Notes under the pieces: generated by a model
Seen by the model: only the letters and a program-made list of their open reading frames with translations
What the model was told of the DNA's origin: nothing
Database searches by the model: none
Origin: Micromonospora sp. NBC_01699
GTDB lineage: Bacteria; Actinomycetota; Actinomycetes; Mycobacteriales; Micromonosporaceae
Length of the DNA stretch: 64,000 nt
Assembly: GCF_036250065.1 (NCBI RefSeq)
Contig: NZ_CP109199.1
Location: forward strand, 2,976,001 to 3,040,000
Reading direction: 5' to 3'
Part shown: piece by piece, positions 1 to 8,406 of the stretch
Layout: every line of letters starts with the position of its first letter
Numbering within the stretch: position 1 is the first letter of the stretch
Program-made: the position numbers and the translations under genes

Positions 1-602
1 TGCAGGCCCGGTACGGCGAGCGCGCCCTGTTCGCCGACGGGGGCGTCGACCTGAGCATCCGGGGACCCGAGCGGATCGCCCTGACCGGCCCGAACGGTGC
101 CGGCAAGTCCACCCTGCTGCGGTTGGTGAACGGCGACCAGGAGCCGGAGGGCGGCGAGTTCAGGCGGGCCGACGGCCGGATCGCGTACCTGTCGCAGCGG
201 CTGGACCTGCTGGATCCCGACCGTACCGTGGCGGAGAGCCTGGCCGCCTTCGCGCCCGCGATGCCGGCGGCGGCGCGGATGAACCTGCTCGCCCGGTTCC
301 TGTTCCGGGGCGCGCGCATCCACCTTCCGGTCGGGGTGCTGTCCGGTGGTGAACGGTTGCGCGCCACCCTGGCCTGTGTGCTGTTCGCCGAGCCGGCGCC
401 CCAGTTGCTGCTGCTGGACGAGCCGACGAACAACCTCGACCTGGTCAGTGTCGGCCAGTTGGAGAGCGCGCTCAACGCGTACGAGGGTGCGTTCGTGGTG
501 GTCAGTCACGACGAACGGTTCCTCACCGAGATCGGGGTGGACCGCTGGCTGCGGCTGGCCGAGGGCCGGTTGTCGCAGTCGCGGGCACCCGAGACCGACT
601 GA
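1..602 (+). CDS. ABC-F family ATP-binding protein, C-terminal part (5' end outside window)
   Basis: The reading frame is open from the window edge (codons begin at base 3) to a TGA at 600-602, so only the second nucleotide-binding domain is visible, about 199 residues. It has a Walker A GPNGAGKST (visible residues 29-37), an LSGGE signature (113-117) and a Walker B LLLLDEPTNNLD beginning near 135. No membrane segment is present. The LDEPTNNLD form of Walker B and the soluble duplicated architecture are typical of ABC-F proteins, which act on ribosomes as translation factors or antibiotic-protection proteins rather than as transporters. Which subgroup this is cannot be told without the N-terminal half and linker. 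A resistance role is possible but not shown. Confidence 0.85.
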   Translation, partial: QARYGERALFADGGVDLSIRGPERIALTGPNGAGKSTLLRLVNGDQEPEGGEFRRADGRIAYLSQRLDLLDPDRTVAESLAAFAPAMPAAARMNLLARFLFRGARIHLPVGVLSGGERLRATLACVLFAEPAPQLLLLDEPTNNLDLVSVGQLESALNAYEGAFVVVSHDERFLTEIGVDRWLRLAEGRLSQSRAPETD

Positions 603-614
603 GCGCGTACGGAC

Positions 615-673
615 GGGCCGGACGCGGGCTGGTGACCCACCCCCACCAGGGTGACCACGCCCACGTCCGGCCC
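615..673 (+). terminator. Inverted repeat downstream of the ABC-F gene
   Basis: Perfect 10-bp arms GGGCCGGACG (615-624) and CGTCCGGCCC (664-673) enclose a loop that contains a smaller CTGGTG/CACCAG repeat. It lies 13 bp after the ABC-F stop and just before the convergent gene ending at 694, so it may stop transcription from both sides. No U-tract follows, as is usual in high-GC actinomycetes. Confidence 0.55.
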
Positions 674-693
674 GCAGCCCGGACGGACTGTCG

Positions 694-1722
694 TTACTGC
701 CGGGTCGGGCGTACCAGGTACTGCACGCCGCCGGCATCGGTCTTCGGTGCGCCGGCCCTGGCCTGCCCGAACTGCACCACGTCGATCGTGAACAGCTTCG
801 AGGACACGGTCGTGGTCGAGAAGATCAGACTGAACTCCGGTCGTTCACCGGGATTGAGCACCAGGTCGATGATCTTGGCGTTGGCCGCCACCACCTCCAC
901 CTGGTTGCGGCCGGCCTCGCGGATGCCCGTGCCGGGTCGTCCGGCCTGCACCCAACGCGGGAACAGGACCGGGCCCAGGTCAACGATGATCTTGCCACCG
1001 ATGTTCTGGAACGGCTCTCCGCGCTGGGCGATGACGAGGTCGTTCCTGGTCACCGTCTCGGTCTCGTTGCCGATCGCGAACGGACGCACCTGGGGGGAAC
1101 CGGGGAGCGGGTTGACCGAGTCGACGTTGCGCCAGGCGATGTTGTTGTTGTTCCGGGTGTTCTCGCTGTGGTTCGGGCCGATGGACGTCATCGGGTCGGT
1201 GCTGGAGATCCACCGGGCCTGCAAGCAGAAGTGCCCGGGACCGGGTACGCCGTTCCACTCGATCGTCACGGTGGTGACACCCGGGTAGGCGGTCGTCACG
1301 ATGCTGTTGCCGATGTGGGTCCACTCACTCGACCAGGTCGAGCCGCCACCCGGCGTCGTCCGGTAGAGCTCCACGAAGCCGGTGCTCGGGCCGCTGCCGT
1401 ACGGGCCGGCGACGTTCACCTTGACGAAGACCCAGTTGGTCACTCCGACGATCGGGTTCTGGCTGGTCGCGCATTCGACCGCGGTCGGGCAGACCTTGAT
1501 GTCCGGGCTGGCCCAGATCGGGTCGAGGGCGTGCGGCTCCAGGCCGACGTCGCCCGCGACGTCCCGGATGAACGCGTCGGTACGCGCCGCCACCGTGACA
1601 CCGTCCGTGGTCGGGCCGGCCAGCGCGGCCCCGGCGGTGGCCAGGGTCATCAGTGTCGCCAACACTGTTCCGACGATTAGTCGGGGCGCCGATCGACGCC
1701 CACTTTGTCTTGGGGTGAACAT
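694..1722 (-). CDS. Secreted protein of unknown function
   Basis: A 342-residue protein. The N-terminus has basic residues, a hydrophobic core (about residues 15-34) and an ALAG cleavage-like site near 35, so export by the Sec pathway is likely. The mature part is rich in Thr, Val, Asn and Gly, as in beta-sandwich extracellular proteins, and contains three Cys (in VCPTAVEC and HFCLQ). I do not recognise a catalytic motif or a named family. It stands alone, convergent with the ABC-F gene, with AT-richer DNA upstream (1790-1870) that probably holds its promoter. The ATG start is chosen because it directly precedes the signal peptide. Confidence 0.7.
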   Translation of the reverse strand: MFTPRQSGRRSAPRLIVGTVLATLMTLATAGAALAGPTTDGVTVAARTDAFIRDVAGDVGLEPHALDPIWASPDIKVCPTAVECATSQNPIVGVTNWVFVKVNVAGPYGSGPSTGFVELYRTTPGGGSTWSSEWTHIGNSIVTTAYPGVTTVTIEWNGVPGPGHFCLQARWISSTDPMTSIGPNHSENTRNNNNIAWRNVDSVNPLPGSPQVRPFAIGNETETVTRNDLVIAQRGEPFQNIGGKIIVDLGPVLFPRWVQAGRPGTGIREAGRNQVEVVAANAKIIDLVLNPGERPEFSLIFSTTTVSSKLFTIDVVQFGQARAGAPKTDAGGVQYLVRPTRQ

Positions 1723-2465
1723 GTGTCATGCCCTCCGTTTGGTGGTGGAGTAGGTCCGGCAATTCGCCGCCCAGATGGGTGGCCAGTCGGCCGAGTTAAT
1801 GTATGACACAGATCAGCGACTATGTGATGAGTCGTGATTCCGGTTGTCGTGCCTGCCCGGTTATGTCGGTATGATTGCTATTTCCAAGGTAACTGGAATG
1901 CCGCCTCGACGAGCGGCCCGCGCCCGGGGTCGGCGACGGGTGCACCCCGGCCGTCGGGCCGGAAACGCTCCGGGGCGACCGGCCGGGTAGCGGCCCCCTC
2001 GCCGGCCCCGCTGTCGATGTCTGCGCTGGTCCGGGTGCCTGCGTCGAGGGCGTGGCCGGCTTCGTTGGGCCGGGATGTCGGGGTGTCGGGGCCGTCGCGT
2101 CCCGGCGTCGTCTGTGTCCCTCCGGGGCGCGTCGCCCGCTGCGGATCCGGACCCCGGCGCGGGTGGAGTGGACCAGTTGAAACGAGGATGCCGGTAAGTG
2201 GTGCGGGTGACGAAAAGATGGACGTACGACCGCGCCCGAGGGTTGTCTGTGTGCCGCGCCGGAAAAGGATATCGGTCGCTCATCCTCCCCAGTGAGCGAC
2301 CGATATCCCGGTGGGTCCGTTCAGATCATCCCGGTCGGCCCGGTGTCGGCCGCTCGCCGGGAAAGATTGCGATAGAGCGCTCGCCGGAGGTCTGACCGGC
2401 TTTCCCGGTGGCGGCCGGCGTTGCGCCTGATCCGCCTCAGGCGACCCTGTCTGTCCACCATGGAA
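1723..2465. other. Gene-poor intergenic region
   Basis: About 740 bp without a convincing gene. Bases 1723-1880 are AT-richer and probably carry the promoter of the secreted protein on the minus strand. Bases 1900-2260 are GC-rich; the reading frames here are Arg/Pro/Ser-rich with no ribosome binding site or recognisable domain, and I treat them as non-coding. The one clear structure is the hairpin at 2267-2308. Confidence 0.5.
2267..2308. terminator. 16-bp perfect hairpin in gene-poor region
   Basis: Arms GGATATCGGTCGCTCA (2267-2282) and TGAGCGACCGATATCC (2293-2308) pair perfectly over 16 bp with a 10-nt loop. It lies about 160 bp past the stop of the small minus-strand gene at 2466-2687 and may end its transcript. 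It could equally insulate the region from either side. Confidence 0.5.
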
Positions 2466-2687
2466 TCAAAGCGCTGGTCTGCTGGGTTGGGCATTCGGAC
2501 CTTTCCGGTTCCGGTTGTGGTCCTCGGGGGCCAGGTGCCAAGGGGTCTCGGCGTCGATCTCGACCTGTGGGTCCTCGACGATCTGGATGTCGATCGTGTA
2601 CCCCCGGATGGTCAGTGCGTCCTCCGGGTCCGATGCATCGGTCTGCTCGTCGCCGACTCGGAGATACGCTCCGTCTTGCTGGCTCAC
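2466..2687 (-). CDS. Small acidic protein, unknown function
   Basis: A 73-residue protein. The start is set by a strong ribosome binding site: AGGAGG lies 8 nt before a GTG at 2687, better than the upstream ATG at 2744, which has none. The central part is strongly acidic with alternating hydrophobic residues (GYTIDIQIVEDPQVEIDAE), suggesting beta-structure. The C-terminus is polar and basic (HNRNRKGPNAQPSRPAL). It has no Cys, signal peptide or membrane segment. I do not recognise the family. It is divergent from the ribbon-helix-helix gene at 3240, across 550 bp of AT-richer DNA. The good ribosome site and sensible composition argue that it is real. Confidence 0.6.
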   Translation of the reverse strand: MSQQDGAYLRVGDEQTDASDPEDALTIRGYTIDIQIVEDPQVEIDAETPWHLAPEDHNRNRKGPNAQPSRPAL

Positions 2688-3239
2688 TTGCTGATTCCTC
2701 CTGTCGTAGTGAAACGGGGTTCGTGGCCAGTACGGCTGAATCAAGATCGCTTAGTGTGATCGAGACGCTACCGACCATACATTGACTGGCTCCACCTCCC
2801 CGCATCTGTACCCCTATGGCGGGGTGTGTCCTGGCAATAGGTGCAAAATAGTGCGGGATCGGATTATCTACTTGAATGACAGTCCCGACGCCGAGGTCTG
2901 CGGTGAATGTGGAATGGCTGAATGAGTACGCCGCGACGGCGATTGTCAACCGCCTAAGTCGATGTCGCACACATGGTCCGTCGGTCCGGCGTCCCTTGGC
3001 CCGGCAGTCGCATTTCTGACAGCAGCCCGCGCGGTGTCGGGAATAACCTCCAGCAACCGCCACCGGAGGCGAAAATTGTGAGGGCGTGGTCGCCGTTGTG
3101 GCGGTGGTCATGCCTGGTCCATAGTCGACTGGTCATTCGAGGGGATTGCCGTGATCACACCGGGGGAGCGCATCGCGACGACCAGAGGCGGCACTGGGAC
3201 AACAGCTTCCTACCCGGGCCCCGGGAAAGGATGGCGCCC
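2688..3239. other. Divergent intergenic region between two small genes
   Basis: About 550 bp with lower GC than the surroundings, especially 2745-2960. It should hold the promoters of the small acidic protein (leftward) and of the ribbon-helix-helix protein (rightward). I see no well-conserved -35/-10 pair, no long inverted repeat and no credible gene. Confidence 0.4.
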
Positions 3240-3656
3240 ATGACGCGGGTAACTGACGAACGAACCACGACCGATGGGCGAAGCGTGGCTGACGATCGAG
3301 CGGTGGCCGACCGGGCGGGCGGTATCGGAGTGCCGCCGGAGTCGTCGTCCGGGGCGTCCGGTTCCGGGGCGGGGGCAGCCAATAATCCGGGCAACGGACC
3401 CGGCACCGGGGGGCAGGAGGGGGGGCCGGGTGCCGGCGACGGCAGCCGCTCGCTGGTGAAGGTCACCGTCAACCTCACCCCGCGCGCGGTGGACGCCCTC
3501 GACGCGTCCTGTGCGCGTACCAGGGACACCAAGACGGACACGATCAACCGGGCACTGGTCGTCTACAACCTGGTGCTGGAGCTGATGGAACGCGGCGGGG
3601 GGAGCCTCACCCTGCAAAACCGCGACGGCGGCACCGAACGGGTGCACCTGCTCTGA
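3240..3656 (+). CDS. Ribbon-helix-helix-like small protein with Gly-rich N-terminus
   Basis: A 138-residue protein. The ATG at 3240 is preferred because GGAAAGG ends 9 nt before it; another ATG at 3231 sits directly against that motif. The first 75 residues are low-complexity (Asp/Arg, then Gly/Ser/Pro). The C-terminal 60 residues look like a ribbon-helix-helix fold: a beta-strand (LVKVTVNLTP), then a helix with ALDASCARTRDT, a turn, and a second helix (INRALVVYNLVLELMERG). Such proteins usually bind DNA as dimers, often as antitoxins or copy-control regulators. No toxin gene is adjacent. The function is inferred from the fold pattern only. Confidence 0.6.
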   Translation: MTRVTDERTTTDGRSVADDRAVADRAGGIGVPPESSSGASGSGAGAANNPGNGPGTGGQEGGPGAGDGSRSLVKVTVNLTPRAVDALDASCARTRDTKTDTINRALVVYNLVLELMERGGGSLTLQNRDGGTERVHLL

Positions 3657-3666
3657 GACGGCCGTG

Positions 3667-3720
3667 ACGACGGGTGCCGGGGACGGGCCGGGCACGGCTG
3701 GCCCCACCGGCACCCGTCGT
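3667..3720 (+). terminator. Hairpin after the ribbon-helix-helix gene
   Basis: Perfect 14-bp arms ACGACGGGTGCCGG (3667-3680) and CCGGCACCCGTCGT (3707-3720), with a GGGCC/GGCCC helix nested in the 26-nt loop. It begins 10 bp after the stop codon, in the position of an intrinsic terminator. Confidence 0.7.
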
Positions 3721-3851
3721 GGTCGGCTCCGCTTCTGTTGACGGGGACGGATTTTGTCGCCGGCCACGGGCAGGCATGATGATGGCTCCCAACCGAACGG
3801 ATCGATGGTCCCTCGTGACGGGGATCAATCCGGTCGACCGGAGGAGGAGCG

Positions 3852-4679
3852 ATGGGGCTGTCCGAGGACAAGCAGTGGATGCCGGACGAGACGGATCCGA
3901 CCGGACCGAACCTGGCCCGGGTCTACAACGCCATCGGTGGTGGCACCCACACGTTCGGTGCGGACCGGGAGATGGCGAACCAGCTGCTGACCGTACAGCC
4001 CGAGTTGGCGTACTGGGTGCGTACCAACCGGGCGTTCCTGGCCCGGTCGGCCAGGTTCGTGTTCGAGGCGGGGATCCGGCAGGTGCTGGACGTCGGCGCC
4101 GGCCTGCTCGCCCCGGGCAGCGTGCACGACATCGCCGCGCAGGTCGCGCCGGACGCCCGGGTGCTCTACCTGGATGTCGATCCGGTGGTGGTCGCCCAGG
4201 CCAACGAGATCCTGCGCGACCAGCCCCTGGTGTCGGCGTTCCGGGGCGACCTGCGCCACCCGGCCGAGGTGGTACGGCTGGCCACCGAGGCCGGTCTGGA
4301 CTTCACCCGGCCGGTGGCGATCCTGCTGGTGGCGGTGCTCCACTTCGTCCAGGACTCGGACGATCCGGAGGCAATCATCGCCCGGCTCCGCGACGCCGTA
4401 CCGTCCGGGTCCTATGTGGTCATCTCGCACGCCTCGCGACCGCCGCAGCTCACCGCGGCGGGCGTCCGGGCCGAGAAGGAGTACAGCGAGCGGACCGCGC
4501 CGGTCGCGTTGCGCGGCCGTGAGCAGGTCGAACGGCTCTTCGAGGGCTGGGACCTGCTGGAGCCGGGGCTGGTCCAGCCCCCGTTCTGGCGTCCCGAACC
4601 GGAGGAGCTGGTCGAGCCCGCCGACGTCGAACGGGCCAAGGGCACGCCCGCCTGGGTGGGGGTGGCGATCAAGCCCTGA
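3852..4679 (+). CDS. SAM-dependent methyltransferase, actinobacterial DUF574/Methyltransf_19 type
   Basis: A 275-residue soluble protein with GGAGGAGG just before the ATG. It carries the family's N-terminal signature (a P-x-x-ARVYN-like segment, residues 18-28, then GGGTHTFGADRE), SAM-binding motif I VLDVGAGL (78-85) and an acidic motif II (YLDVDP, near 106). Members are numerous in actinomycetes; their substrates are mostly unknown. It is convergent with the sugar permease gene, leaving 27 bp between the stops. No neighbour suggests a substrate. Confidence 0.85.
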   Translation: MGLSEDKQWMPDETDPTGPNLARVYNAIGGGTHTFGADREMANQLLTVQPELAYWVRTNRAFLARSARFVFEAGIRQVLDVGAGLLAPGSVHDIAAQVAPDARVLYLDVDPVVVAQANEILRDQPLVSAFRGDLRHPAEVVRLATEAGLDFTRPVAILLVAVLHFVQDSDDPEAIIARLRDAVPSGSYVVISHASRPPQLTAAGVRAEKEYSERTAPVALRGREQVERLFEGWDLLEPGLVQPPFWRPEPEELVEPADVERAKGTPAWVGVAIKP

Positions 4680-4706
4680 CCCGGTACGGGGTGGCCGGCG
4701 CCGGGC

Positions 4707-5555
4707 TCAGTCCTTCACGGCGCCGGCGAGACCGTTGACGAAGTAACGCTGGGCGACGAGGAACAGCACGATGACCGGCACCACCAGGATCAGCGAGCCG
4801 GCCATGATCTCGTTGTACCGGGGCACGTTGCCCGAGGCGAGCATCTCCAGCGCCAGCGGCAGGGTGTAGCGGGACTCGTCGTTGAGCGAGACCCGGGTCA
4901 GCACGTACTCGTTCCAGGTCGGCACGGCGGTCAGCACCGCGATGGTGATCAACGCGGGGCGGCTCAGCGGCAGGTAGACCCGCCAGAAGATGCGTACCTC
5001 GCCGGCCCCGTCGACCCGCGCCGCGTCGTGCAGTTCGCGGGGGATGGTCCGGAACGCGTTGGTCAGCAGCAGCACCGTCAGCGGGGCGGTGCCGTTGACG
5101 AACGGCAGCACCAGCCCCAGGTGGGTGCCGAGGATGCCGAGCCGGTTCTCCAGGATCACCAGCGGCAGCAGCACGGTGATGCCGGGCACGAACAGCAGCG
5201 CGACAAAGAACCAGAACAGGAACCGGCGGCCGGGGAAGTCCAGCACCGCGAACGCGTACGACGCCAGGCTGTAGACGACCAGCACGCCGAGCACGGTCAG
5301 GCCGGTCACCCGCAGGCTGTTCAGCAGGTAGTCGAAGAAGTGCAGCCGGCTCCACGTCTCGGCCAGGGTGTCCCAGGTCGGCCGGCGGGGCACCAGGTGA
5401 CCGCCGCGCAGGATCTCGTCCCGGTCCTTGAGCGCACCGGAGACCATCCAGGCGAACGGATAGAGGCTGACCGCGGCGTACAGGGCGAGACCGGCGTACG
5501 CGACCAGCCGGCCGACCGACGGACGGCGGCCGGTGGCGGCGCGGGTGGCATTCAT
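4707..5555 (-). CDS. Carbohydrate ABC transporter permease, MalG type
   Basis: A 282-residue inner-membrane protein with six predicted membrane segments and the cytoplasmic EAA loop (DAARVDGAGEVRIFWRVYLP, about 177-196) that contacts the ATPase. The ATG at 5555 overlaps the upstream permease stop (ATGA), so the two are translationally coupled. It is the last gene of a binding protein-permease-permease operon. No ATPase gene is present; in actinomycetes such importers commonly share one MsiK-type ATPase encoded elsewhere. The sugar is not identified, though the divergent glycosidase gene suggests an oligosaccharide. Confidence 0.92.
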   Translation of the reverse strand: MNATRAATGRRPSVGRLVAYAGLALYAAVSLYPFAWMVSGALKDRDEILRGGHLVPRRPTWDTLAETWSRLHFFDYLLNSLRVTGLTVLGVLVVYSLASYAFAVLDFPGRRFLFWFFVALLFVPGITVLLPLVILENRLGILGTHLGLVLPFVNGTAPLTVLLLTNAFRTIPRELHDAARVDGAGEVRIFWRVYLPLSRPALITIAVLTAVPTWNEYVLTRVSLNDESRYTLPLALEMLASGNVPRYNEIMAGSLILVVPVIVLFLVAQRYFVNGLAGAVKD

Positions 5556-6538
5556 TGGCTGCTCCGCAGCAGTCGGGCGTTGACGACGGTGAGCAGCAGC
5601 GCGGCCAGGAAGATCAGCCAGCCGAGCGCGCTGGCCACCCCGAGGGTGGGGGACAGGTTCTGGAAGAAGGCGAGCTGGTACGCCTGCAACCCGAGCACGT
5701 CGGTGTGACCGCCCGGCCCGCCGTTGGTCATCAGCAGGAAGATCTGGAAGCCCTGCATGGTGTCCCGGATGCCGAGCAGGGTGATCGCCGCCGTGATCGG
5801 CACCAGCAGTGGCCAGGTGATGTGCCGGACCACGCGGACGCCACCGGCGCCGTCGAGCTGCGCGGCCTCCAGCAGGTGCGGGTCGATGGCCTGCAACCCG
5901 GCGAGGTAGAGCAGCATCGCCACCGGCACACTGCCCCAGATGATGATCACGATGAGGGTGGCGAGTGCGGTGTCCGGGTCGGCGAGCCAGCCCTCGGGTC
6001 GGGCCAGGCTGCCGAGCCCGACCGAGCGGAGCAGCAGGTTGATCGACCCGTCCGGTTCGAGCACGTACCGCCAGGCGTAGTAGACCGCGATCCCGGTGGT
6101 CACGTACGGCAGGAAGTAGACCGACCGGAGCAGGCCGCGCAGCCGTCGGACGGTGTTGAGCAGTACGGCCAGCGGTAGCGCCACCGCCACCGTGCCGACC
6201 GGTACGGCGAGCATCGCGATCGCGGTGTGCCGGGCGGCGGACCGCAGCTCGGGCGCCAGGGTCGGGTCGCGGTAGAGCAGGTCCCGGTAGTTGTCCAGCC
6301 CCACCCACTCCCAGTTCGGGGTGAAGCCGTTCCACTTGGCGAAGCTCAGCGTGACGCTGTAGCCGATCGTGTAGAGCCCCATCACCAGGAAGAGCAGGAC
6401 GGCGGGCGCGACAAAGGCGTACCCGATCAGCCACTGGCGCCGGGCCCGGCGCCCGGCCCGGCGGGCGCGGCGGGGTGACCGTCGGGACGGCCCGGCTCCG
6501 GGCCGTCCCGACGGGTCGATCGTGTTCAGCAGCGCCAC
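5552..6538 (-). CDS. Carbohydrate ABC transporter permease, MalF type
   Basis: A 328-residue inner-membrane permease. The GTG at 6538 lies 8 nt after the binding-protein stop, with an AGGA ribosome site just upstream. The first 35 residues are strongly basic, followed by six membrane segments starting near 36. The EAA loop (EAAQLDGAGGVRVVRHITWP) spans about 224-243. It pairs with the MalG-type protein encoded immediately downstream to form the translocation channel. Confidence 0.92.
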   Translation of the reverse strand: MALLNTIDPSGRPGAGPSRRSPRRARRAGRRARRQWLIGYAFVAPAVLLFLVMGLYTIGYSVTLSFAKWNGFTPNWEWVGLDNYRDLLYRDPTLAPELRSAARHTAIAMLAVPVGTVAVALPLAVLLNTVRRLRGLLRSVYFLPYVTTGIAVYYAWRYVLEPDGSINLLLRSVGLGSLARPEGWLADPDTALATLIVIIIWGSVPVAMLLYLAGLQAIDPHLLEAAQLDGAGGVRVVRHITWPLLVPITAAITLLGIRDTMQGFQIFLLMTNGGPGGHTDVLGLQAYQLAFFQNLSPTLGVASALGWLIFLAALLLTVVNARLLRSSQ

Positions 6539-6546
6539 TGTGCGTC

Positions 6547-7929
6547 CTAACCGGACTTCTGCCACATGGCCGTGAGCACCTTGTCGAGCTGCGCGGCGGT
6601 GGCCGCCGGGTCGGTCTCGCCCAGCGGGGAGAACCTGACCAGTGGGTCGCCGACCTGCACCTCGTCGTAGTCCGGCGGCCGGAAGCTCTTGTCGGCCGCG
6701 TCGTAGGTGGCCTCCGGCGGCCCGGTGAAGTACTGCTGCAACGCGGCGAGCTTCGGCCCGAGCAGGGCGGCGGCCTGGTCGCCGAGGTCGGTCGCCGGCA
6801 GGTCCAGCGACGCCTTGGCGAACGCGCCGGACCCCTCCGGGGAGGTGAGGTGGTCGATCCACTTGATCGCCGCGGCCCGGTTCTTCGTCTGGGCGCTGAC
6901 CGAGAGACCGGTCAGCGCCAGCGGGGCCAGTCGCAGGTCGGTGACCTTGCCGCCGGTGGCCGGTGGGATCGGGAAGGTGACCAGGTTCTCCGCCGGCATG
7001 CCGTTCTGGGCGAGGAAGGCCAGGGTGAAGGTGCCGCCGATGTTGAACGCCGACTTTCCCTGGGCGAACGCGACGTCGGCCTCGTCGATGCCGAGTGCGC
7101 TCACCCCGGCGATCCAGTGCGGGGTGAGCTGCTGGTAGAGCCGCAGTGTCGTCAGGCCGTCCGGGCTGGCGAAGCCCTGCGCGGGGTCCTTGTCGAACAG
7201 CGCCTGGAAGCCGGCCCGTCCGAGGTACGCGAAGGCGAGCTGTTCGTAGATCCAGTTGAAGCCGGTCTGGCTCACCTTCAGGCCCAGCGACAGACCGCCC
7301 TGCTTCGGGTCGGCGGCGCCGGTCGCCCTGAGGTAGCCGACGAAGTCCTCCCAGGTGCGCGGCGGGGAGTCGGGGTCGAGCCCGGCCGCCTTCATCTTCT
7401 CCCGGTTGCCGTAGACGATGCCGAAGGTGCCGGCGGTGAACGGCACGCTGAACAGGCTGCCGACCTTCGCGTCCTTGACCTCTTCCTGCTCGGCCCGGCG
7501 TTTCTCGGTCACCAGCCCGGCCGCCCTGGTGCTGGGCAGGAACCGTTGCAGCGCGGAGTCGGGGAAGTCGGGGGCGAGGTCGCCGAGCAGCCCGGCGCCG
7601 CCGATCCGCAGGTCCTCGCCACCGGCGTGCAGTTCGAGTACGTCCGGTAGGTCACCGGTCTGCGCGGCACTCTGGATCTTGCTGGTGAAGACGTCGTCCG
7701 GGGTGTACGCCTCGATCTCGACGCTGATCCCGGTCTTCGTCTTGAACTCGGCGGCCACCTGTTCCAGGGCGGTGACGTGGGTGTTCTTGAAGGTCCACAT
7801 GGTCACCGACCCGTCGGTCGAGTCGGCGTTGTCGTCGTTGCCGCAGGCGGTCATGCCGAGTGCCAGCGTCGCCGCGGCGATACTGGCGAACACCCGGCGG
7901 CGGGCCGCCGATGATCTGCTCATGGTCAC
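6547..7929 (-). CDS. Extracellular sugar-binding lipoprotein of an ABC importer
   Basis: About 460 residues. The N-terminus is a lipoprotein signal: basic SRSSAARRR, a hydrophobic stretch and a lipobox MTAC-GND. The body matches family 1 solute-binding proteins (VTMWTFKNTHV at the start, a YGNREKMKAAGLDPDSPP segment, a C-terminal WIDHLTSPEGSGAF segment). The GTG at 7929 is favoured because GGGAG lies 6 nt upstream; an ATG at 7923 is the alternative. It is the first gene of the operon and binds the sugar outside the membrane. It is divergent from a secreted glycosidase gene, suggesting a shared polysaccharide substrate. Confidence 0.9.
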   Translation of the reverse strand: MTMSRSSAARRRVFASIAAATLALGMTACGNDDNADSTDGSVTMWTFKNTHVTALEQVAAEFKTKTGISVEIEAYTPDDVFTSKIQSAAQTGDLPDVLELHAGGEDLRIGGAGLLGDLAPDFPDSALQRFLPSTRAAGLVTEKRRAEQEEVKDAKVGSLFSVPFTAGTFGIVYGNREKMKAAGLDPDSPPRTWEDFVGYLRATGAADPKQGGLSLGLKVSQTGFNWIYEQLAFAYLGRAGFQALFDKDPAQGFASPDGLTTLRLYQQLTPHWIAGVSALGIDEADVAFAQGKSAFNIGGTFTLAFLAQNGMPAENLVTFPIPPATGGKVTDLRLAPLALTGLSVSAQTKNRAAAIKWIDHLTSPEGSGAFAKASLDLPATDLGDQAAALLGPKLAALQQYFTGPPEATYDAADKSFRPPDYDEVQVGDPLVRFSPLGETDPAATAAQLDKVLTAMWQKSG

Positions 7930-8406
7930 GGTCTGCTCCCCAGGAGGACGGGTGGGTCGGGTGCCGCCAGTGCTGCGGGTGATCACCTTCTTCGCGCGCC
8001 AGTCATCCGAGCTATCCCGGCGGGATCGGCTGGCATCGCTCCGATCAGGAGCATTACGCCTGGCCAAGGCGGGTAGGCATCCGATGTTTATCGCAGGTTA
8101 CGAGCATCACGACGAAGAAACAAGATGTCGGTAAATATTCATGGACTTTGTCTGCTTCGCGCTCGTGGGGCTTCGGCCGGCCGTCGCCCGTACGGCCTCG
8201 GTCGGGATTTTGCTTCCGGTCGTCCAAATGTTTCAGACATCGATCCTTGTATTGCGGTCATGTGAACAAAGCTGGCAGGATGACCGTGATCGGCCCGTGG
8301 GCGTACGCCCCGCGGTCGACGGCCCCGGCGCGCGCCCGCAGTCACCCCTCGCCCCCGGTACGACGCGGTACCGACCCCCCGCTGCATCACGAAAGGGAGT
8401 GCACCC
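7930..8406. promoter_or_regulatory. Divergent promoter region of the sugar importer and glycosidase
   Basis: About 480 bp without a gene. It must hold promoters for both divergent units. Two small dyads containing ATGTTT are present: CGATGTTTATCG (8082-8093) and ATGTTTCAGACAT (8228-8240). Either could be a regulator site; neither matches the LacI operators further right in the window. The glycosidase ATG at 8407 is preceded by GAAAGGGAG. Confidence 0.35.

Noticed and set aside
1834-2295. Frames on both strands in the gene-poor region
   Set aside because: Arg/Pro/Ser-rich composition, no ribosome site and no recognisable motif; interrupted by a strong hairpin.
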